The notes beneath the pieces are model-generated. The model was not told the DNA's origin. It did not search any database and saw nothing but the letters and a program-made list of their open reading frames with translations. From Demequina mangrovi (GTDB taxonomy: Bacteria; Actinomycetota; Actinomycetes; Actinomycetales; Demequinaceae): DNA of 64,000 bases. Position 1 is the stretch's first letter. Every line of letters begins with the position of its first letter. Shown piece by piece: positions 35,897 through 45,937 of the stretch. The stretch spans positions 1-64,000 of the forward strand of contig NZ_BBLU01000005.1 of NCBI RefSeq assembly GCF_000759715.1, read 5' to 3'. The translations under genes and the position numbers were made by a program.

Positions 35897-36709
35897 ATGC
35901 GTGGAACGAGCCAGGTGTCGCGTGACGCGGTGCTGCGTGAGCTCGCCCCGATGATGGCGGCGAACCGCAAGGACGGCATCGTCCTCGCGGAGCAGCTCTT
36001 CGCGGCGGTCGACGTGCTCGACGCGTCGGCCTCGCTCCGCCGTGCGCTGACGGACCCGGCGCGGTCGTCCGAGGCGAAGGGCGCGCTCGCGCGTCAGCTC
36101 TTCGGCGCGTACGACCCCCGCGTGGTGGACGCCCTCGCGGCGTTCTGCGGCGCGCGGTGGTCGGACGAGGACGACCTCTCCGACGCGATCGACGATGCGG
36201 GCGAGCGTGCGATCTTCGCGTACGCCCACGATGCGGGCACCCTCGACGACGTCGAGGAGCAGCTGTTCCGCGTGGAGCGGGCGATCGCGGGCGACCGCGA
36301 GCTGCTCACCGCGCTGGGCAACCGCTCCGCGACCAAGGAGGCCCGTCTCGCGCTGCTCGAGGGCGTGCTCGGGGGCAAGCTGCTCCCGACCACCGAGGCG
36401 CTGCTGCGTCGCGTGGTGGGGGTGCCCCGCGGGCACCGCCTGCTGCCGGCGATCGAGCGTCTGCTCGAGGCCGCCGCGGAGCACCGCGACAAGGTCCTCG
36501 CCCACGTCACGGCCGCCGTCGAGCTCAGCGCGGCGCAGCGCACGCGGCTCGCGGCGCTGCTGACCGAGGCGTACGGCCGCGAGGTCACGATCAACGTCGC
36601 CGTGGACCCCGAGGTCCTGGGCGGCATCCGAGTCCAGGTCGGGCACGAGGTGGTGGACGGCACCGTCCTGTCCCGGCTCGACGAAGCACGACGACGACTT
36701 GTCGGTTGA
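35897..36709 (+). CDS. atpH: ATP synthase subunit delta
   Basis: 270 residues, longer than the 177 of E. coli but normal for actinobacteria, whose delta has an N-terminal extension. It clamps the outer stalk to the top of the alpha/beta head. The C-terminal family signature [29 protein letters not shown] is intact. Only 4 nt separate it from atpF. Confidence 0.92.
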   Translation: MRGTSQVSRDAVLRELAPMMAANRKDGIVLAEQLFAAVDVLDASASLRRALTDPARSSEAKGALARQLFGAYDPRVVDALAAFCGARWSDEDDLSDAIDDAGERAIFAYAHDAGTLDDVEEQLFRVERAIAGDRELLTALGNRSATKEARLALLEGVLGGKLLPTTEALLRRVVGVPRGHRLLPAIERLLEAAAEHRDKVLAHVTAAVELSAAQRTRLAALLTEAYGREVTINVAVDPEVLGGIRVQVGHEVVDGTVLSRLDEARRRLVG

Positions 36710-36756
36710 ACCGACGCACCACCGGCCGCCCCGGCGGCACTGACAGGAGAGATGGC

Positions 36757-38388
<1,632 letters not shown>

Positions 38389-38391
38389 CCG

Positions 38392-40784
<2,393 letters not shown>

Positions 40785-40786
40785 TC

Positions 40787-41074
40787 ATGGCCGGTCCTCT
40801 CACCGTCGACGTCGTCGCCCCCGACCGGGTCCTCTGGTCGGGGTCGGCGGAGCGTCTCGTCGCGCCCACCGTGGAGGGCGAGATCGGCCTCCTCACCGGC
40901 CACGAGCCCGTGCTGTCCGTGCTGCGCGCGGGCACCGTGCGGGTCCGCGGCGGTGCGGACGGCGACGCCGAGTTCCCCATCGCCTCGGGCTTCGTGTCCT
41001 TCGACCGTGACGTGGTCACGGTCGTGGTCGAGCCCGTCGCGCCCGCCGAGGAGAAGGCTCCGGCCGCCTCCTGA
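40787..41074 (+). CDS. atpC: ATP synthase subunit epsilon, short form
   Basis: 95 residues. Contains only the N-terminal beta-sandwich ([39 protein letters not shown]); the C-terminal pair of helices that brakes ATP hydrolysis in E. coli and Bacillus is missing apart from a short charged tail. The stop overlaps the start of nucS by one base. Without those helices, hydrolysis must be restrained by other subunits, as known in some actinobacteria. Confidence 0.93.
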   Translation: MAGPLTVDVVAPDRVLWSGSAERLVAPTVEGEIGLLTGHEPVLSVLRAGTVRVRGGADGDAEFPIASGFVSFDRDVVTVVVEPVAPAEEKAPAAS

Positions 41075-41769
41075 TGCGAGTGGTGATCGCGCGCTGCGCG
41101 GCCCGGTACACCGGGCGGCTCTCGGCGCACCTTCCGCTCGCGACCCGCGCCATCATGGTCAAGGCCGATGGCTCGGTCCTGCTGCATTCGGACGGCGGCT
41201 CGTACAAGCCGCTCAACTGGATGAGCCCGCCGTGCACTCTGCGGTCCTCCTCCGTCACGGAGGAGGCCGCGGAGCGCGGCGTCACCGAGGTCTGGGTGGT
41301 CCAGCACGACAAGACCGACGACCGTCTCGAGATCGAGCTCCACGAGGTGCTCTCCGACACGGAGCATGAGCTCGGGGTGGACCCCGGCCTCATCAAGGAC
41401 GGCGTCGAGGCGCACCTCCAGGAGCTCCTCGCCGCGCAGATCACCATCCTCGGCGACGGGCACACGCTGGTCCGCCGCGAGTACATGACCGCGATCGGGC
41501 CCGTCGACATCCTCGCGAAGGATGGCGGCGGCGCGTCGGTCGCCGTGGAGATCAAGCGCCGCGGCGAGATCGACGGCGTCGAGCAGCTCACCCGATACCT
41601 CGAGCTGATGAACCGCGACCCGCTGCTCGCGCCCGTCCAGGGCGTGTTCGCGGCGCAGGAGATCAAGCCCCAGGCACGCGTCCTCGCCGAGGACCGCGGC
41701 ATCCGCTGCGTGCTCCTCGACTACGAGGCCATGAAGGGCGACATCGACCTGAGCGATCGGCTTTTCTGA
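41074..41769 (+). CDS. nucS: Mismatch endonuclease NucS
   Basis: 231 residues. NucS cuts both strands at G-T, G-G and T-T mismatches and replaces MutS/MutL repair in most actinobacteria. The N-terminal DNA-binding domain (about 1-110) and the C-terminal nuclease domain with the PD-(D/E)xK set GPVDILAKD and [12 protein letters not shown] are intact. The protein ends in LSDRLF, matching the C-terminal tail that docks on the sliding clamp. It follows the atp operon directly, as in mycobacteria and relatives. Confidence 0.95.
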   Translation: MRVVIARCAARYTGRLSAHLPLATRAIMVKADGSVLLHSDGGSYKPLNWMSPPCTLRSSSVTEEAAERGVTEVWVVQHDKTDDRLEIELHEVLSDTEHELGVDPGLIKDGVEAHLQELLAAQITILGDGHTLVRREYMTAIGPVDILAKDGGGASVAVEIKRRGEIDGVEQLTRYLELMNRDPLLAPVQGVFAAQEIKPQARVLAEDRGIRCVLLDYEAMKGDIDLSDRLF

Positions 41770-41797
41770 GCCTGTTCGCTCGCGACATCGCCTCACG

Positions 41798-41847
41798 TGG
41801 GCGCCTGAGCAGTGGGATCGGGCCGAACAGCACTGCTCAAGCGCCCA
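41798..41847. repeat. Long intergenic hairpin (element B)
   Basis: TGGGCGCCTGAGCAGTG (41798-41814) and CACTGCTCAAGCGCCCA (41831-41847) pair over 16 of 17 positions with a 16-nt loop. It lies between nucS and the GH1 gene. The loop matches that of element A at 9 of 16 positions, including GAT and GCCGA, although the arms differ. Confidence 0.8.
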
Positions 41848-41903
41848 GTAGATGATGGCGGTGCGGTCCGAGACCGCGTGACGAGTTGTCGAATCGTTTC
41901 GGA

Positions 41904-41909
41904 TAGGCT
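41904..41909 (+). promoter_or_regulatory. -10 box for the leaderless GH1 gene
   Basis: TAGGCT lies exactly 6 nt before the ATG at 41916; no Shine-Dalgarno sequence. Confidence 0.6.
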
Positions 41910-41915
41910 CGCCGC

Positions 41916-43373
41916 ATGACGACGACGTTCCCTGACGGCTTCCTGCTCGGCGCGGCCACGGCCGCCTACCAGATCGAGGGTGCGGCGACCGAGGGAGGTC
42001 GCGGCCCGTCGATCTGGGACACCTTCTCCCACACGCCGGGAGCCGTCACCGGCGGCGACACCGGCGACGTGGCCTGCGACCACTATCACCGCTGGGAGAG
42101 CGACGTCGACATGATGGTCGACCTGGGACTCCAGGCGTACCGGTTCTCGATCTCGTGGCCCCGCGTGCAGCCCACCGGGTCCGGCGACTTCAACGACGAG
42201 GGCATCGCCTTCTACCAGGCCCTGGTCGCGCGCCTGCGCGAGAAGGGCATCGTCCCCATGGCGACCCTCTACCACTGGGACCTCCCCCAGGCCCTCGAGG
42301 ACGAGGGAGGCTGGCTCAGCCGCGCCACGGTCGACGCCTTCGTGACCTACGCGGTCCGCATGGTCGAGGCGCTCGGCGACGACGTGGTGACGTGGGCGAC
42401 CTTCAACGAGCCCTGGGTGAGCTCCTTCGTGGGGTACGGCGCCGGCGCGCATGCGCCCGGGCACACGGACGATGTCGAGGGCCTCACCGCCGCGCATCAC
42501 CTTCTGCTCGCGCACTCGCGGGCCTACCGCGCGATCAAGGCGGTGCGACCCGAGCTCCAGGTGGGCATCGTCAACAACTCCCACACGCCGCGCCCGTTCG
42601 ACCCGTCCAACCCCGCCGACCGCGCGGCCGCGGAGCACATCGACGCGCTCGCCAACACGATGTTCCACCAGCCGCTGGTGGAGGGCGCCTATCCCGCGAT
42701 CCTCAAGCCCAACACGGCGCACCTCACCGACTGGTCCTTCGTGCACGAGGGCGACCTCGCGGAGATGAAGGACTCCGTCGACTGGTTCGGCGTGAACTAC
42801 TACGCCTCGCACGTGGTGCGCCACAACCCGCGCAAGGCCGCGGCCGTGTCCGAGGTCGCGACCCTGGCCGATGGCCACAAGGCGGGCGGCAACTCGCCGT
42901 GGCCCGGCGACGAGGAGATCGAGTTCATGACCCCGCCGGGACGCCTCACCGCGATGGGCTGGAACATCGACCCCGGTGCCCTGCACGCGCACCTCCTCAA
43001 GGTCCACCGCGAGACCGGCCGCCCCATCTACGTCACCGAGAACGGCGGCGCCTGGGACGACGTGCTGGACGCCGACGGCCGCGTGCGCGACGCCGACCGC
43101 GTCTCCTACCTCCACGATCACCTTGGCGCCGTGCTCGCCGCGATCGACGAGGGCGCGGATGTCCGGGGCTACATGGCCTGGAGCCTCATGGACAACTTCG
43201 AGTGGGCGCAGGGCTACGCCAAGCGCTTCGGGCTCGTGCGGGTGGACTACGCGACGCAGGAGCGCCGCTGGAAGGACTCGGCGTACTGGTACCGGGCGAC
43301 GCTCGCGCGCCGCGCGCCGCTGCCCGTCGAGGACCTCGAGGAGCAGGTCGAGACCCCGGCCCGCACCTACTGA
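41916..43373 (+). CDS. Beta-glucosidase, glycoside hydrolase family 1
   Basis: 485 residues, a single TIM barrel with no signal peptide, so cytoplasmic. The acid/base is E165 in TFNEPW and the nucleophile E375 in YVTENGG. The N-terminal signature FPDGFLLGAATAAYQIEGA is intact. It splits beta-glucosides such as cellobiose, and many GH1 enzymes also act on beta-galactosides, so it may support the galactan or cellulose diet suggested elsewhere. It stands alone between two hairpin elements. Confidence 0.95.
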   Translation: MTTTFPDGFLLGAATAAYQIEGAATEGGRGPSIWDTFSHTPGAVTGGDTGDVACDHYHRWESDVDMMVDLGLQAYRFSISWPRVQPTGSGDFNDEGIAFYQALVARLREKGIVPMATLYHWDLPQALEDEGGWLSRATVDAFVTYAVRMVEALGDDVVTWATFNEPWVSSFVGYGAGAHAPGHTDDVEGLTAAHHLLLAHSRAYRAIKAVRPELQVGIVNNSHTPRPFDPSNPADRAAAEHIDALANTMFHQPLVEGAYPAILKPNTAHLTDWSFVHEGDLAEMKDSVDWFGVNYYASHVVRHNPRKAAAVSEVATLADGHKAGGNSPWPGDEEIEFMTPPGRLTAMGWNIDPGALHAHLLKVHRETGRPIYVTENGGAWDDVLDADGRVRDADRVSYLHDHLGAVLAAIDEGADVRGYMAWSLMDNFEWAQGYAKRFGLVRVDYATQERRWKDSAYWYRATLARRAPLPVEDLEEQVETPARTY

Positions 43374-43381
43374 GACGACTG

Positions 43382-43463
43382 CCAATGACAGATGTGGCAG
43401 ATGTGACAGCCATGGCCGACGGCGCCCGGTGCCGGCGGTCGCACCTGTCACATCTTCCATTGG
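43382..43463. repeat. Intergenic hairpin (element C)
   Basis: CCAATGACAGATGTGGCAG (43382-43400) pairs with CTGTCACATCTTCCATTGG (43445-43463) over 16 of 19 positions, with a 44-nt loop. ATGTGACAG is repeated just inside the left arm. The right side continues GAATCA, and the string CATTGGGAATC also closes element D at 62818-62828. Confidence 0.7.
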
Positions 43464-43474
43464 GAATCACTCCG

Positions 43475-43480
43475 TAGACT
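43475..43480 (+). promoter_or_regulatory. -10 box for the leaderless gene at 43488
   Basis: TAGACT lies 7 nt before the ATG at 43488, just after hairpin element C. Confidence 0.55.
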
Positions 43481-43487
43481 GGTCCGC

Positions 43488-43793
43488 ATGCCCTCCGGTC
43501 GTCGCTCCTCCAAGCGCCCGTACGGCCGGCCCCATGAGGAGCTCGACGTCGGTCGGGTGTGGGGCAACCGCGCCCGCATCGAGCGCGGGCCCCGCGGCGA
43601 GGACTTCTACGTCGCGACCCCGCGGCCGACCGATCGCACCTTCGTGTGCCCGGGCTGCCAGGGCGAGATCTCGGGCGAGCTGCCGCACGTGGTGGCGTGG
43701 CCGGTCGAGAGCATCATGGGCGCCGAGGCGGCCGCGGACTCGCGCCGCCACTGGCACACGGGCTGCTGGCAGAGCTTCGGGCGCGCACGCTGA
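43488..43793 (+). CDS. Small conserved actinobacterial protein with CxxC
   Basis: 101 residues, basic start. FVCPGCQGEI and RRHWHTGCWQSF give two Cys and two His that could bind zinc, in an HNH-like or zinc-ribbon layout. Homologues are often labelled 'ATP/GTP-binding protein' without experimental basis; I see no nucleotide-binding motif. A nucleic-acid-binding role is a guess. Leaderless start. Followed after 10 nt by an alpha/beta hydrolase. Confidence 0.8.
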   Translation: MPSGRRSSKRPYGRPHEELDVGRVWGNRARIERGPRGEDFYVATPRPTDRTFVCPGCQGEISGELPHVVAWPVESIMGAEAAADSRRHWHTGCWQSFGRAR

Positions 43794-43803
43794 GAGAGGA
43801 CCT

Positions 43804-44541
43804 ATGACCGACGACCTGGTCGAGCTGCGCTCGATGACGGTGCTCCCCGCCGACCGCGAGGAGATCGAGCTGCGCACCGAGGACGGGCTCACGCTCGTCG
43901 GCGAGCTCGCTCTGCCCGCCGAGGGACCCGTCACCGGCACGCTCATCACGCTGCACCCGCTGCCGACGCACGGCGGCTTCATGGACTCGCACGTCTACCG
44001 CAAGGCCGCGTGGCGCCTGCCCGCGCTCGCCGGGCTCGCGGTGCTGCGCTTCAACACGCGCGGCACGTCGTCGCCGCGCGGGACCTCCGACGGCGAGTTC
44101 GGCGAGGGGATCGCCGAGGCGGCCGACGTCCGCGCCGCGGTGGACTTCGCGGTGAGCCGCGGCCTCCCGAACCGCTGGCTCGTGGGCTGGAGCTTCGGCA
44201 CCGAGCTCACGCTCATGCACGGCGCCGATCTCGACGTCGAGGGGGCGATACTGCTGTCCCCGCCGCTGCATCGTGCCACCGAGGACGACATGCGCCGCTG
44301 GGCCGCGACCGGGCGCCCCGTGACCGCGCTGGTCCCCGAGCACGACGACTTCCTCAAGCCCGACGAGGCGCGCGAGCGCTTCGCCCCGCTCACGCAGCTC
44401 GAGCTCATCGCGGTCCCCGACGCCAAGCACCTGTGGGTCGGGGAGAGGTACGTGCGCATCGTCCACGACGCGATCGTCGAGCGCGTCGCCCCGGAGCGCG
44501 CGCCGCTGCCGGGCGAGGTGCCCGCGTCCATGGTGGAATGA
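43804..44541 (+). CDS. Alpha/beta hydrolase (dienelactone hydrolase-like)
   Basis: 245 residues. The nucleophile elbow is GWSFGTE (Ser), the oxyanion strand is TLITLHPLPTHGGFMDS, the acid is in VPEHDDFL, and the His is in DAKHLWVGE. No signal peptide, so cytoplasmic. The HPxPxxGG pattern is shared with a group of acetylxylan-esterase/CocE-like hydrolases often found in actinobacteria. It follows the small CxxC gene at 10 nt with AGAGAGGACC upstream. Substrate unknown. Confidence 0.85.
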   Translation: MTDDLVELRSMTVLPADREEIELRTEDGLTLVGELALPAEGPVTGTLITLHPLPTHGGFMDSHVYRKAAWRLPALAGLAVLRFNTRGTSSPRGTSDGEFGEGIAEAADVRAAVDFAVSRGLPNRWLVGWSFGTELTLMHGADLDVEGAILLSPPLHRATEDDMRRWAATGRPVTALVPEHDDFLKPDEARERFAPLTQLELIAVPDAKHLWVGERYVRIVHDAIVERVAPERAPLPGEVPASMVE

Positions 44542-44581
44542 GCGTGGGATAAGACCTGGCACGACGCGAAGGAGTTCCCCC

Positions 44582-45343
44582 GTGAGCCTCGTACCCGACG
44601 GCACGCCCCTGGTCCTGCTCAACGCCTTCCCGGTCGACCGGTCCCAATGGGATCCGCTGCTCGAGGCTCTTCCCGGGATCCCCGGCGACATCATCACCTT
44701 CGACGTGCCCGGCATCGGCGACATGCCGCTGCCCGACGAGGAGCCGTCGCTCGAGCTCATCGCCGATGCCGCGGTGCTCGCGATGCGCGAGGTCACCGGT
44801 CACGACAAGGCCGTCTGGGTCGGCTGCTCGATGGGCGGCTACATCGCGATGGCGGTGGCCGAGCGCCACCCGGGTGCGGTCGCGGGCCTGGGGCTGCTGG
44901 GCACCAAGGCCGAGGCGGACACCGAGGAGGCCAGGGAGGCGCGGCTCGCGCTCGCGGAGAGCGTGGAGGGGGCGGAGGGGCATCCCGACCCCCGCGGCGC
45001 CGCGGAGGGGCTGATCGGCACCACGGGAGAGGCGCGCGAGGCGCTCGTCGCCGCGATCGAGTCCAACATCGCGCGGCACGGGGGCGACGGGATCGCCTGG
45101 GGCCAGCGCGCGATGGCGGCGAGGCCCGATCGTACCGAGGTGCTCGCGGCGCTCGACGTGCCGGCCGTCGTGGCGGTGGGGGAGCACGATGCGATCGCCG
45201 GCGAGGAAGCCGCGCGCGCCATGGCCGCCGCGCTCGGGGTCGAGCCCGTGGTGCTGCCGGGGGTCGGGCACCTGTCCGCGTTCGAGGCGCCGGGCGCCGT
45301 GGCGCCGCTCGTCGCGGGGCTGCTCGACGGCGCGGAGGGCTGA
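44582..45343 (+). CDS. Alpha/beta hydrolase
   Basis: 253 residues. Nucleophile elbow GCSMGGYI (Ser), acid in VAVGEHDAIAG, His in LPGVGHLSAFEAP. The pattern is that of the 3-oxoadipate enol-lactonase or BioH-like group, but nothing around it points to those pathways. GTG at 44582 with AAGGAG upstream. Last gene before a strong bidirectional terminator. Confidence 0.85.
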   Translation: MSLVPDGTPLVLLNAFPVDRSQWDPLLEALPGIPGDIITFDVPGIGDMPLPDEEPSLELIADAAVLAMREVTGHDKAVWVGCSMGGYIAMAVAERHPGAVAGLGLLGTKAEADTEEAREARLALAESVEGAEGHPDPRGAAEGLIGTTGEAREALVAAIESNIARHGGDGIAWGQRAMAARPDRTEVLAALDVPAVVAVGEHDAIAGEEAARAMAAALGVEPVVLPGVGHLSAFEAPGAVAPLVAGLLDGAEG

Positions 45344-45437
45344 CCGGGCGAGGCTCCCGGGACGTCCTGCGTTACCGATATGTGAAATTTGCCCGAAGGG
45401 TGTAGCGCGCGCCGCGACGCCATGCCACCATGCTGGT

Positions 45438-45479
45438 GCGGGGGCACCTCACCACGAGGGGGGCGTGAGGTGCCCCCGC
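45438..45479. terminator. Bidirectional terminator
   Basis: A perfect 15-bp stem (arms 45438-45452 and 45465-45479, starting GCGGGGGCACCTCAC) with a 12-nt loop lies between two convergent genes. No T-tract on either side. Between the hydrolase stop and this stem lies an unusually AT-rich stretch (about 45370-45395). Confidence 0.8.
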
Positions 45480-45526
45480 CATCATGGCCGTGGGATCAGG
45501 GACGATGCTCGCGCGGGGCGCGCGGC

Positions 45527-45937
45527 TCAGCCCCAGGAATCGCCGCCGGCGAGCCGCTTGCGGAGCGCCTCGTCGAGGGGCAGCGACTCGCCGTCGCGGG
45601 CGCCGCGCCCGAGCTCGAGCGGCGGGTCCGCCGGGGAGAGGTGGGCGCCGCGCAGGCGCTCGCGCAGCCCTCCCGGCGTCGACAGCACGTAGAAGCTCCC
45701 GTCGGTCCCGACCCCGACGGACCGGTCCCGCTTGAGGTACCAGCCGGTCACCGAGGTCCGCACGCGCGAGCGCCCGTCGTAGGTCCGCGCCGTGAGGGTC
45801 TCCGGCGCGAGGCCGGCCGCGACCGCGTCGCTCACGAAGGCCTGGATCAGCGCCGAGGCGGCACGCGACTCCGCCTGACGCTGGCGCGCGAGCGCGTCCG
45901 CCATCTCGAGGCGGTCGTCGCGGGCGTCCACGGTCAC
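45527..45937 (-). CDS. Hypothetical protein overlapping the Scy-like gene
   Basis: 136 residues, no membrane segment. The first half looks helical (LEMADALARQRQAESRAASALIQAFVSDAVAAG) and the second contains a strand-rich stretch with TGWYLKRDRSVGVGTDGSFYVLSTPGG, a little like a small beta domain. No family recognised. The GTG start overlaps the stop of the coiled-coil gene by GTGA, so the two are co-translated in a fixed ratio and may interact. This pairing is its main clue to function. Confidence 0.75.
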   Translation of the reverse strand: MTVDARDDRLEMADALARQRQAESRAASALIQAFVSDAVAAGLAPETLTARTYDGRSRVRTSVTGWYLKRDRSVGVGTDGSFYVLSTPGGLRERLRGAHLSPADPPLELGRGARDGESLPLDEALRKRLAGGDSWG

